Source: Astrocystis sublimbata
Taxonomy: Eukaryota > Ascomycota > Sordariomycetes > Xylariales > Xylariaceae
Length of the DNA stretch: 64,000 nucleotides
Direction of reading: 5' to 3'
Assembly: GCA_022453515.1 (NCBI GenBank)
Contig: JAJNNY010000027.1
Location: 414,458 to 478,457, forward strand
Under the pieces are notes generated by a model. The model was not told where the DNA came from and ran no database searches. It saw only the letters and a program-made list of their open reading frames with translations. This document shows, one piece after another, positions 40,045 through 51,362 of the stretch. Position 1 is the first letter of the stretch; every line of letters starts with the position of its first letter. The position numbers and the translations under genes are program-made.

Positions 40045-42443
40045 ATGCTGTGGAACACCCAATTTCAATTGCTGTCCGCAGCCCTGGTGACCCTTGGCCG
40101 AGCATGTTTACATGAACGTCACCGCTTAACAACAGGGCTCTCCAAGAGACAATCAACCCCTCTATCACCTCTCAGTGAAGAAGAGAAGATTCTAGTAGAC
40201 GCTGTGTCGAATGTCACTATCTCTGATTGGGCCTACTACTATACCCATGGATATCATGTTGCGGGAAAGAACATGACCATGGCGGAGTGGACGGCGGACC
40301 GATGGCGAGAGAATGGCTGGAACGCGAGCGTCGTCTCGTATAACGTCTATCTCAACTACCCCATAAACAAGTCATTAAGCGTCACATACTCGAACGGCAG
40401 CACTTTCCAGCCACTTCTCGAAGAAGCAGTCCTGGACGCCGATGAGACGACAAGTTATCCCAACCGCGTGCCAACTTTCCACGGCTACTCAGCGAGCGGG
40501 AGCTCCGAGGCCGAATACGTCTACGTGGGTAGGGGACAGCAAGCCGATTTTACTCGGCTCAAGGAGCTGGGCGTGTCACTGGAGGGGAAGATCGCCATCT
40601 CTCGCTACGGAGGCCCGTTCCGAGGCTTGAAAGTCAAGAATGCGCAAGCAAACGGCATGATCGGTGCCATCCTCTTCACTGATACCGCCGACGATGGGGA
40701 CGTCACAGAGGCGAATGGCTATGCTGCGTATCCGGACGGTCCTGCACGGAACCCGACTTCGGTACAGCGAGGCAGTGTGCAGTACTTGTCGATATACCCA
40801 GGAGATCCGACTACCCCCGGATATGCTTCGAGAGAAGACTCTCCTCGATCGGATCCCGGGGTAGTAATGCCTCAAATCCCTTCGATTCCTATCTCCTATG
40901 TCGACGCGATTCCCATACTAGCCGCACTTGACGGGCACGGAATCGACGGCAAAGAAGTCAACCGCACCAGTTGGGTTGGGGCGCTTAACGTCTCTTACAG
41001 CACGGGTCCCGCCCCAGGAACGACCATAAGCATGAGCAATCTCATGGACGACGTCTACACAGACATATGGGACACCATCGGCATCATCAACGGCACCAAT
41101 GCCGACGAGACCGTCATTATCGGCAACCACAGAGACGCGTGGATCGTCGGCGGCGCTGCTGACCCGAATAGCGGAACAGCCGTCATCGTCGAGCTGTCGA
41201 AAGCGTTTGGCAAGCTCCTGGCTCAGGGGTGGCGCCCGAGACGAAATATCGTGCTGTGCTCTTGGGATGCTGAGGAGTATGGGCTTGTGGGATCTACAGA
41301 ATGGGTTGAGGAACACGTCCCTTGGCTGACCGACACTGCTGTCTCTTATCTGAACATCGACGTGGGTGCTTCCGGTCCCTGGCCGTATATCGATGCGACG
41401 CCGGAACTTCACGAGATCTCAATGAATACTATGAAGAAAGTGCCTTGGATGGACACGAACCGGACGATGTACGATGCTTGGCTCGAGTTGTAAGTCATTC
41501 TCAGACCCCTCGAGTGCCAACAACATTATGAGACCCGTGGTCAGCTAATTCGCATGACGCAGTGCTGGTGGCAATTTTGGAGTGCTCGGAAGTGGAAGCG
41601 ACTACACTGCATTTGTACACAAGGGTATAGGCTCTGTAAGCATCATGAAGACGGCTCCATTTTAGGGTTTTCCTTCACCGACTAAACTCTCACTAATTAC
41701 CAGATCGACATGGGCGCGAGCGGAGGGTCTACTGACCCAGTCTACCATTATCACAGCAACTATGACTCCTATCATTGGATGACCCAGTTTGGCGATCCGG
41801 AGTTCAAAGCGCATAAGTACATGACTAAGGTATGGTTAAAGGCAATTTGATCCTGTGTGATTCATCTCTAATGCTGACCTTGTGATTCAGTACCTGACTC
41901 TCCTGGCCTACAACCTCGCCACTGCCGAGTCGCTTCCACTCAATGTCTCGAACTGGGCGACGCAGATGGAAATCTACTACAAAGACCTAGTAGCCACCAT
42001 CGACTCGACGTCAGACACGCTCGACATCTCCCCTCTGCGTAGCGCTCTCGACGAGTTCACGGCAAGAACGCACGAGATCGCAGCTGCCGAGCAACAGGCC
42101 ATAGCGAACAAAGACGCCGCGCTCACCACGCTTGTGAATCACAAGAAGCGGGATTTTCAGCGAGGTTTCGTCTCGCAGGGAGGCCTGCCGGGCAGGGAGT
42201 TCTACCAGAACCTCATCTTCGCCCCTGGATTGGACACTGGTGCGTATCATGTGTATTCACTTTTTTCTTTCCTCGAGGGATGAGAGAGCTGACGTGTCTC
42301 GTGTATTAACTACAGGATACGCACCGACGACTTTCCCGGGTATCACGGAACAGTTCCTGGCAGGTAATATCTCTGCTGCTGCTGAGTATGTAAAAAAGAC
42401 GGCGGATGCGATTCTGGTTGCTGCCAATGTAATTAGAACTTAA
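40045..42443 (+). CDS. M28B zinc peptidase, glutamate carboxypeptidase II / Vps70-like
   Basis: Predicted secretory-pathway or membrane metallopeptidase. Exons 40045-41489, 41563-41635, 41704-41829, 41891-42239 and 42316-42443 give 706 aa. A hydrophobic N-terminal segment (residues about 6-22) acts as signal or anchor, and many N-X-S/T sites follow. A PA domain sits at about 170-330 (YVYVGRGQQADF ... GKIAISRYGG). The M28 domain shows the zinc ligands in order: His in GNHRDAW, Asp in GAADPNSGT, the Glu pair in CSWDAEEYGL, Asp in LNIDVGASG, and His in YHYHSNYDSYHW. A C-terminal transferrin-receptor-like dimerisation region follows. Upstream AAATTTACGAGGTTCACG precedes the chosen ATG. Confidence 0.9.
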
Positions 42444-42882
42444 GTATCTATTATGTAGGTAGAGTTTCGCCGAGACACAAGGTGCCTAGCAAAGTGGAGC
42501 GAAAAAAATAGATAAAATGGGTTTCAGTGCCTCTAATCCCACTAACCTATCAATATAGGCGAGACGGCGTTGTCTATGTTAACATCGTTATCTCTGAAAA
42601 GAAAGCCCGCGGTGTTCGTCTGGTCGATATTATCATAGATATTGCACCTTCGCATCACGGGGATCGAATATCGATTGTAGCTTTAGCAAAAGACTAGGTA
42701 GTAAAAGGTATCATTTATTTTTCGCTCTAGATCGCCTAGTAGTAGAATCACAAAGTTGATACGAATAATGAACTTCACGTTGTGTCAAGAAGGTAAGATA
42801 TACAAACAGGTCAATAGCTAAGCACTAAAGGTCGACGCTTGCGAGCTTGTAAGGCTTATTATACCACACAACTTAGTCGCGG
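42444..42882. other. Convergent intergenic spacer
   Basis: A+T-rich 3' flank shared by the peptidase and transporter genes; no gene. Confidence 0.5.
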
Positions 42883-44471
42883 TCAAATCCTCGCGAAAAA
42901 GTTCTTGTTGGTACGGAAACGAACAATTTCCACGAAACCAGCTGCACCTAGTGCCAGTGAACCCGCATAATACATCGCAGGGCGATAGGCTTGAAAGCCG
43001 GCGTCCTGTCCGCCGTAAGCGTCAAGCAGATAACCTGCGATAGGTGCTCCCTACATATAAAATTAAGTAAAGGGCTTCTGTAAGCAATGCGTAATGAGGT
43101 CTTACCAGGAGATAGCCGCCTGACCAGCTTGTCACTATCATGCCCATAGCAACGGTGACTCGAGCAGAGCCGAAGCAGTTGCCTACTACTGTCGGCATGG
43201 TGGAGAAAAAGCCCCCATTCGCCATCCCGTTGACGACACTGAAAACCGCGAGGGGCGCAAGGGTCGTGGAGACGGGCCACACAGCAAGCATGCTGACTCC
43301 GGCCAGACTGAGGGAGAGGAACAAAGCATTCAGGGGGCCAATCTTATCACATAATAAGCCGCTGAAGATCCTCCCTACAGCCGATGCAAAGTTGAACCCA
43401 GCCAATAACCCGGCACCCGTGGTAGAGCTCAAACCGATGGCATGGGCGAAGAGAGGGATGAAGAATGGAGGCACGAGGAGAGGAAAGGTTCCTATAGCCC
43501 CCGCGATAAAGATGAACACAAAACTAAGGTCTTTGAATAGTCGCCTAGGGATTGTCAGTATACGGAGGAAGCTCGAGGGAAAGCAACAGGTTCCTGGTGC
43601 CAGAAGCATACCATTCGACGAAGCCCCCTCTTCTGGCAGTGGTGCGCTCTTTGAGAAACCAGGCAGCAGGGAGTCCCGTAGCAAGCGTTCCCAGACCAAG
43701 AAAACGAAATGCCCAAGCCGGGCCGGCTTGTCTTATCAGAGGATCCAATGCCAAACTGAGAACAGCGCCGCCGAGACCGCCACCGGCAAAGACAACACCG
43801 TTTGCTAGGCCGCGCTTCTTGCTGAAATATTGAGCCGGAGTACTTGAGGTGACCTGGAGTTTTCTTAGCAATGCCCAACACGAAAATGTGCGGGATCTTA
43901 GAGATTGAACTCACTATGAATGTAAGTCTATATCACCCTGTTAGCAACAAGCCTGATACGGACGAGATCGAGACTCAACTTACCCGAATCCAAATCCTAG
44001 TAACACACCTTCTGTGACGAACAACCCAGGAACACTCTTGACCGCGAAGCCCGCCAGGATTTCGGCAAGTCCTATCAAAAAGATACCCAACATGCCAGTG
44101 TAGCGGACGCCAATTATGCGCATGATACGCGAGTTCAGGGTGGCCACGGCTGCAAGTAACGTCGGACCGAGCGCTCCAACGAAGGATAGCGTTGCGGGCG
44201 ACGAGAGGCCTTCCTCGACCAGAGCCCCTTGGATGACTCCCCAGGCATAGCTCGTGCCAATCGTCCACCATGACAGTATTGCGCAAGAAACGACGACGAC
44301 CCAGCCGTAACCGCCGTCGGGCACATCTGAATCAGCCAACCGCGATGCCTCCAGCACAGGGTCGACGCTCTCGTTATCGCTTTTGGGGGCCTCGATAGGC
44401 TCGCGCTGCAAGGCTGTGACTTTTCCACCATCCAGCTCGATCGCCGTGGTGGTGGAGGTTGCGGTAGCCAT
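42883..44471 (-). CDS. MFS monocarboxylate-transporter-like protein (MCH family)
   Basis: Twelve-helix MFS protein of the fungal monocarboxylate/riboflavin transporter-like group. Exons (minus) 44471-43984, 43927-43915, 43853-43612, 43544-43106 and 43050-42883 give 449 aa. The family signature is present: DVPDGGYGWVVVVSCAILSWW at helix 1, then GVIQGALVEEGLSS, LLGFGFGLTFIVTSSTPAQYF around helix 4 and the KKRGLANGVVFAGGGLGG segment. The second half contains GLLAGFNFASAVGRIFSGLLCDKIGP and SWSGGYLLGAPIAGYLLD. Exon 2 is 13 nt (GLTFI region). The substrate cannot be read from sequence; yeast relatives carry riboflavin or have no known substrate. Confidence 0.87.
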
Positions 44472-46050
44472 CGTGTTAATTGGTCCTAGCTGTACTGAGG
44501 GATTCGTCCGGTCTGCGTGCTCTCCGTTGAGGAATAGAAGACGTTGCTGCCGAGGAGAAAACCCGTGCTTTGAAGTTTGGGTTTCTCTCCTGACAACGTT
44601 ATTCTCAATCTGATGATGCACTTTCGAGGGCGTTGAGTCATACACCGTTTGCAACCGCTCTTACGATAACGATGACCTTGGTCATAAGTAATCTTAAAAT
44701 TACTCAACTTGGTCGGCAGATAACCCACTTGAAGGGCGCTCACTAACAACAGCCCCTCAGCTCACCTTGCCGACTGCTGCTAAACCTTGTTGGTTACCAA
44801 CTAGAGCCATGCTTACAAATTCGAAATCTGCTCCCGAATCATACGAGATTTTTCTGCCCAAAGAGAACAAACAAGAGAGATGAACGAGCGATTGAACGAA
44901 AAGGTATGACATCGGACTGGCAAATAGAGGTTGGCAACGAGGCAAGATCTCGAAATAACTACCTTAGGTAGGTAGGTAGGTATGTTGCGTTACATGCAGG
45001 TGCCCAGCACAACCTTGAACACTTCAGTTGCAGTCACAGCGCACATGCCTGCAGCATAAGGTTGAACGGGCATAGCCCGACCTAGCTGACCGAGCTGATC
45101 AAGCAGGATACCTACATGTAGGTAAAGGCCCACATGTGCCCTAGGTACCTTACCGCGCTAGGGGTTCTATCTTTGTTCCCTAAGGAAGTTCCGCTTCAGC
45201 CATACTGCCTCAGAAAATGCATTTAACAAGGGCTTCAAGGTTCCGAAAATGCTTTTCAAACGCAACTGCTATTTCAACTTGTATCGCATTCCCCTTAGAT
45301 TGGAGTAAAGTCACCATTTTAACATACGAAGTACCTGCTATCTACAATTTCGCAAGTGAACATAAGTACCTTTGTACCTAAGTAAGATGTAGACTAGACC
45401 ACCTCGGGGAAATGCATTTGAACCCACCCCCCCCGCGCGCAGGTAGTGTATGTTCATTGAGCTAACACCCTGCCACTAGGTACCTCGATATTTACGATCA
45501 CTCCCTTTGGTATTATATCTTCAGAGTGGTTTCTTGCCTAAAAAAAATACCGAGAAAATTTAGAGAGTCTCTGTAGGTACTTACACATAAGTAGCTGCCG
45601 CTGCCTAGGGTTTTCATCTTGTGTCTTAGCCATACAACAAGACCACGAGAGCATACCTAGGTATGATGAGTATGAATAATACCTACCTACCGAGATGCCC
45701 TCCTGGCCACGGAGAGAATCTGCGCGACGTGGTATTCTTATCACAGGTCGCGCACCAGCGAAATGCAACTCTCTCAGCCTTGAGTAAGCCTCGATGCATG
45801 ATGTGCAATCTCGAAACGATCGATTAGAGTTCGGCTCTGGTATGGCTGTGTAAGGCATCAATCAACCCTCAAGCGATTGGACGAGAATAACAGCCCTCGC
45901 CTGGTGGTGCGCGGACATATGGGAAACTGAGACCGCAGACTTCCAGCCACCCGCACCCTATCTTTAATTGCATTACTGGGACCCCTGAGAAATCCCAGTC
46001 TGATTTTCCCATCGATGTATCCAATCTGTAACAAGAATTCGATTAGTATC
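44472..46050. other. Intergenic region
   Basis: No supported gene. Rich in TAGGTA/ACCTA words (44961-44983, 45110-45150, 45475, 45655-45690) and a C-run with CGCGCG near 45427. Confidence 0.5.
44965..44982. repeat. (TAGG)n microsatellite
   Basis: Four perfect TAGG units followed by TA. Confidence 0.85.
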
Positions 46051-47039
46051 ATGGGAAAGTCTTCTAGGGTAAACTCGACCGCATCAGGACAGTTTGGCCC
46101 TATTAGGGGTCCAACGCCAAGCCTCGGCATCAATGGCGAGGTCGAAATGTGCAATGAATCAGATGTTGGTCACATCCTCGGCAACACCAAAAGTGAGTAT
46201 TGCAGCTCCCACACAAACCCCAGGCCTGATTAAATCTAGGCTCTATGAAACACATAGCTAATCGAGCACTCGTACCAGAAGCCTGTGATTGCGTTGGTGA
46301 CGCAAACGAAGGGCTTGTATCCAACCAGAGTAAAGGAAACCGTCGCAGACTTAAACAGAAAGTACGGCGTCAAACCTGGAGGAGCAACGAACGGAAAGCT
46401 AAAACCGAAGCCGAGAAAGAGATACAGCAGAAGATTCTAGATTTTGCCTCGAGCCTACCTCATTATCGACCTAGAGAATGTGATACCGCGTTCCCACATC
46501 GTCAGCCAATCCTACCGCTCTCCAGGCTTTCTGCAATGGTCTGGGAAGTGGAATACGAGCGAACTCTAATGTTTCTCATGGATTTGTTCAAGTACGATAC
46601 TCGTTCGGCTGATTGGGACCTAGTTTGCTCCGAGCTTGGAGAATATACAGCGTTCCCACATTGTCAGTCAGTACTCCCGCTTTCCAGGCTTTCTGCTCTC
46701 GTCTGGGAAGTGGAGTACGAGGGTCGGCGTTGGAATTCCTCTGTCGAGGAGAACTTGGAGAAAGTAGAATATATCCTCATTCAGAAAGAGTGTAAGCTTA
46801 CATTCTACAAGAGGCACAAGAGGAGTTGTGATCACAAAAGCGAGGTTTGGTCAAAATGCCTCAGAAGTCACAAGAGTATATTCTCAGTGGAGGTTGCGAT
46901 GAAAGCGTTGTGCTATGGTCAGTTGGTGCTACAGAGAGTTATTGTGCAACTTGAAAAACAGCAACAGGAGTTGCTTCATCTTCGCCAAATTTTAGACAAT
47001 TCAAGCCATGACTATCCCGTCATCGCCGTCACAGAATAG
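46051..47039 (+). CDS. Hypothetical protein with an internal 24-residue duplication
   Basis: Not recognised. Exons 46051-46192 and 46240-47039 (47-nt intron, GTGAGT...AATCTAG) give 313 aa; an in-frame Met at 46015 is an alternative start. A very basic stretch (RRRLKQKVRRQTWRSNERK, residues about 78-100) leads into a Glu/Lys helix, which suggests nucleic-acid binding or nuclear targeting. Two near-identical segments follow, centred on LPLSRLSAMVWEVEYE and LPLSRLSALVWEVEYE. The C terminus is helical and Gln/Leu-rich. Codon use is A+T-biased compared with the genes to the left. No domain assigned. Confidence 0.55.
46489..46722 (+). repeat. 72-bp direct duplication inside the hypothetical gene
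   Basis: 46489-46560 and 46651-46722 match over about 72 bp (CGTTCCCACAT...GGAAGTGGA.TACGAG), 162 bp apart, in the same frame. Differences are scattered, so the duplication is not recent. Confidence 0.8.
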
Positions 47040-48029
47040 AATGGCATCATTGTAGTCAACTACAACACTATCAAAAGATAGGAACGTTATCACTTTAGGA
47101 GTTAGCTGTCTGCAGCTACTATATATGGAACTGGAATAGACCCCTTCTTATGATAGTAAGGCAACGTCACTAGTAAATGCGGGAGCCTATCAGTTACACT
47201 GCCCCTGTGTCAGACGTGACTGCCCTAAAGCCTACACGATATGGGAATACTTTGTCTTCTCCTCTTAGCGTACAAACAGGATGAGTTACATTAATCAAGC
47301 ATTCATGCGCGTAGCATGAAAAGGATCTTATTAGCCGGTAAATAGTTCATTCACCCAATCAGTCATATCTATCCTAGACGCCCTTCTAAGGGCAGGAACA
47401 TTGAATTTAACTACATAGTATAGCTGCTCAGTCATTTGTTTCAGCTGCTAATACTACTAGGTGAGGTCCTTGAGTTTTATTCCTTAATTTAAAATTATAG
47501 GACTACACCCATGAGATAAATAAGGTTGTTTATTTGCTTTCTCTCTATTAAAATGCACCATGTTTTATAATAGCTTAATTTAAAAGACTAAATAAAGCTA
47601 ATAAAAGATCAGAATAATATATAAATGTTATTTTAAGGCATTTAGCACTATGTATTTATATACACCTGTCAATGAGATATTCTTGGTTTTCGTTTTTTAT
47701 GCCACCTGTTGTCCTTTCGGGCACTGAGGTGGTGTTTTATATTTTAGATACGAAAGTCTAGGTTGTTGCAAAGGAAGTCTATAATATCAGGTACGAATCC
47801 CAATCTTAGGTATGAAACACAAGAACCTTAAAGCTATTCCCATAGTGGGATTAGACCTTGTGTTCTTGCTGCCCTCCTGAATGGCGAACCTCCGGTGCTG
47901 TGAAAGGAATCTGCTGATCGGTGGAGCAACCGACCAGGATGACACATGATTCATCGAAAGTATTGAAGCGGGTGGTTCAATAGTGGGCTATATCATTCGG
48001 GTATCCTTCAAAAATTCCAGTCTCTTTCA
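47040..48029. other. A+T-rich intergenic region
   Basis: 47460-47680 is strongly A+T-rich and may be an old mutated insertion, though no element can be named. No gene seen. Confidence 0.45.
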
Positions 48030-48839
48030 TCAATGGGGTTGGCATGTATTACCCAGTCGAAGTACATGCTGATTTGCATTCTGTTCGGTTGCTTCAATAT
48101 TATCATTCTTTGGGGTCGAGATTTTCCGAGGACGACCAGGCTTGCCCTTTTCTGTCTCGTGGTGTCTTTCCAGGTCGGACATGGTATTGAATACATCATG
48201 ACACTGACATACGAACGGCGTCTGAGAGATTTTTGCCGCGCGGCATCTGGCGTGGTGGCTCTTGAACTGGTACCAACGCTTGATAGTTTTGCCGCATCGG
48301 CACTTGAAGCCTGGTGCAGATTCACTGCTTGGAACTGCAATCTTGCATACTGATTTCCTGTGCCGTAGACGATCTCTTTCATGTGCAAAGGTCTCGTCGC
48401 AACCCGGTTCATTTGGCAATGAACAAGGGAACCTCAGGGTACAGAGTGCACCGCCCCGCTTGCCTCTGGGGTTCTGGTGGGCTTTAAGGCGAGACGGGGA
48501 AAACGTATGGCCACAGTGCTTGCAGGCTTTCATCTGGGGAGTAATCAGATTGGTCTCCTGGGAAAGAGGAGGCTGTGGACTCGGAGTCTGTAAAGGTGTG
48601 CCGGGGGGAAAGTGTGGTGATGGAAATGATAATAACGAATCAGTGAAACGTAATGGAGTATTGAAATCTAAGGTCGCGAAAGGCGCAGGAGCGAGAGGCG
48701 CGTAGGTTGTACTGCCTTCGCCAATGTCGAAGTCATATTCAAGTGACGCTTGAACAAACAATGATTGCAGCTCCTGGTCGCTGTTTTCGTATAAAAACCC
48801 AGAGAAAAAGTCGTTTGAATTAAGTAGATCCCACCCCAA
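48030..48839 (-). CDS. C2H2-like zinc-finger protein with AT-hook-like motif
   Basis: Single exon, 269 aa. The N-terminal third is acidic and Pro/Ser/Phe-rich like an activation region (LLSFPSPHFPPGTP). Cys/His pairs follow: KACKHCGHTFSPSRLKAH, then CTLRFPCSLPNEPGCDETFAHERDRLRHRK, then FKCRCGKTIKRWYQFKSHHARC, then FVCQCHDVFNTMSDLERHHE. After these, GKPGRPRK resembles an AT-hook. The last 30 residues are low complexity. It is probably a DNA-binding protein of the irregular C2H2 kind common in fungal accessory regions. A GTGAGC after an upstream ATG at about 48860 could mean an additional 5' exon. Confidence 0.7.
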   Translation of the reverse strand: MGWDLLNSNDFFSGFLYENSDQELQSLFVQASLEYDFDIGEGSTTYAPLAPAPFATLDFNTPLRFTDSLLSFPSPHFPPGTPLQTPSPQPPLSQETNLITPQMKACKHCGHTFSPSRLKAHQNPRGKRGGALCTLRFPCSLPNEPGCDETFAHERDRLRHRKSVCKIAVPSSESAPGFKCRCGKTIKRWYQFKSHHARCRAAKISQTPFVCQCHDVFNTMSDLERHHETEKGKPGRPRKISTPKNDNIEATEQNANQHVLRLGNTCQPH

Positions 48840-50137
48840 ATGATTAGGCTCACCATTGAACCCCGAATCACTTAAGCGATGATCATATTGACAATCTTGA
48901 ATAGCGAGTGCGCGGGCTTTGAGTCCCGCGCAGTCTCGCCAACTTGGTTGAGGTGGGGATCAGTCCGGAGCTCTGGCCCCTGGGGCTCTGGGCCCTGAAG
49001 CTTCGAAAGGGTTTGCGGATGGGTGGAATTCGAAACCAAGGTCAACTCTGTAATTTGAACAAATACGAAGGTCAGGAACGCATCGATCCTTAATTAGTGC
49101 CAGTCAAGCGGATTTGACTCACCTTTAGGACGTTGAATACGAACAGCCACTGTTTGCCGGCAGAATGGCAAATTGGTTGAAGGTCAAGTTTTACACAAAT
49201 GGTCTTGACAGGCGGTGACGCCCTTAAATATTCTGTCATGAATAGAAATAGATGCAAATGAAGGGCCATTTTTGTGAGCCAATAGCGACGAAGGGGCCGT
49301 TTTCCAGGACCATTGAATGTGAAATGGTGGTGTTGATTGGGCGATTTTTCGGGCGCAGTGAGCTGAATATCTGTCCCCAAGGCACACTTGAGAGGGCCAA
49401 ATATCTCCGCCACAACAGCCGCCGCAACGGTCTATAGCTGCAGGCAGGCAACGAGATACATGTCCTTGCCTGCAGAAAATTGGCCAAGAAAATGGCCGAT
49501 AATTACAACCAGGCATTGCTAGATAAGCTGCATAGATCTACAAGTAGCCTCCAACATTCCCGCCAAATAAGGTGGATGTCAGTTTCGGTGTCATTTCCGA
49601 GTTCGTTCCAAGTTGGCTATGATTACGCCACAAGGTTTGCGGGCCCATTCCCCCCGCCTGTTATGATTCTCGCGTGTGACAAGGCTTAGGGTGGATGACT
49701 CTGATGATAGCAGGAGTTTCCAGCTCTTAGCCACCAGAAAGTGTGCCGTTTGTCAACCCTGCATCGTATCTTCTGCTGAAACAAAAACATCAATGATGGT
49801 GGTCATTGAGCCGAGTCTGAACAACTGTCAAGCTTCAACTCATGCCGGACCAGCCCCTGGTTTCTGGGCCAATTTTCTTGCCCGTCGCAGCTCCCATCCT
49901 AGTAGGGTGGCAGGGCCAATTTTATCGACAAGTCGTCGAATGTCGCTAAATCAGAGGCAGCAATGGGATCAAGATGGACGTTATAGCTTCAAGATATATA
50001 TTGTGTAGTCACCTTCGTGATCGAAGAAACTGAAATGAGTTGCTCATCGTATTTCGCTCTCAACTTCCGAGGTTGCCATCCTTCATCGATATTTAACTCG
50101 TCCTTTATATCACCCATCAATTTCCAACTTGTCAGCT
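48840..50137. other. Region without a supported gene
   Basis: Short overlapping frames on both strands at 49090-49690, none with conserved features. Possible decayed sequence. Confidence 0.4.
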
Positions 50138-50392
50138 ATGTCTTCAGCCAGAAACAACAATAATAATACGACTGCAACTCCGCGGCCATGGGCCTCAACT
50201 CCTGGATCAAACCCATATATGTCTTCAAATCAGGGAGATAGCCCAATGGACCGTTGGCTCAACCAGACTACTCGCCAGGATCCATGGAACAACATCGGTT
50301 ACACCAATACCGGCTACTCAGCAAGATCTACAGTCAGCAAACCCACGCAAACTCAAGAAGCAACTCATGGGTCCCGGGGCAGTAAATCTTGA
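50138..50392 (+). CDS. Small Asn/Ser/Thr-rich hypothetical protein
   Basis: 84 aa from ATG at 50138, starting MSSARNNNNNTTATPRPWAS and rich in Asn, Ser, Thr and Pro with no hydrophobic segment. A CAACTTGTCAGCT leader precedes it. It could be a real short gene or chance; no family recognised. Confidence 0.3.
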   Translation: MSSARNNNNNTTATPRPWASTPGSNPYMSSNQGDSPMDRWLNQTTRQDPWNNIGYTNTGYSARSTVSKPTQTQEATHGSRGSKS

Positions 50393-51362
50393 GAGCGGTT
50401 ATGACAGGCAAATCTACCTTACACATGTACGGAGTAAATTTCAATCACCTCAGTAACATCGTATAAAACCTGGCTTGGGCTTCTGCTAACTCATCATTTC
50501 AGGGGTTGGAACGCTTTTCAGTGCCCTTTATGTGAATTGAGAAATGGCTGCATGGGCTCAAATGAGGCATTCTTCCACCCATATGGGGAGCTGAGCTCAC
50601 TGCTTTGATTTAACTTAGCTACGAGTGATTCATTCTTATATTTTCTGCAAATAATTTTCCCATTTACTTATTTATTCGTGTTTGAAATCACGGAATATTT
50701 TGATTTCTGTCGTAAGGATTCAACCATATTGTTAATGAATCTGTTTGTATCTGCTTCACATAAAATTTCTGTCACAGAATTTCTTTACAAGATGACTTCA
50801 TTTGGACATTTTAGTAGGGTTGATGATTGTGAAAGCCGTGGCTTGTGATGTCAAAGCGCGGGCTGCTTTGGTACCTTTTTTCACCGAGTGACATATTATT
50901 CTACTCGTGTAAGGTATATAACGCTCAATAGAATTTGACATGACACACCTTGTTTGATGAAATGATTGGGATCTGAAAGTAAGCAATAAGACAAGCGTGG
51001 ACGCGGGCTTGTCAGTCATGACATTTATGTCAAATCTACGCCCTTGGACGACATCGTGGGTTGTAATATTTAGTAATTGATGATCGTACAGTACTGTGAT
51101 CCCCACATCAGACATCGGCATCGGACCCGCATGCTGCCCCTCCCCCACGATTCACCAAGCCTGAATACAGCACGCAAAAAAGGAACAGAAAAGGAAATCA
51201 TTCAGATTTCTTACAATTATAAATCATCACGCACACCGCTACATTCATTCAAAATTTAGGACAAACACCCCTGAAGCGGGAGATAAGCGCATTGTTTGAA
51301 GGCAATACTGTGCTTTGAACAAGCCTGATGAAGATTAATCAGACCAGTTACTGTTGGTTATC
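50393..51362. other. A+T-rich intergenic region
   Basis: No gene. Promoter space of the decarboxylase at the right end. Confidence 0.5.
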
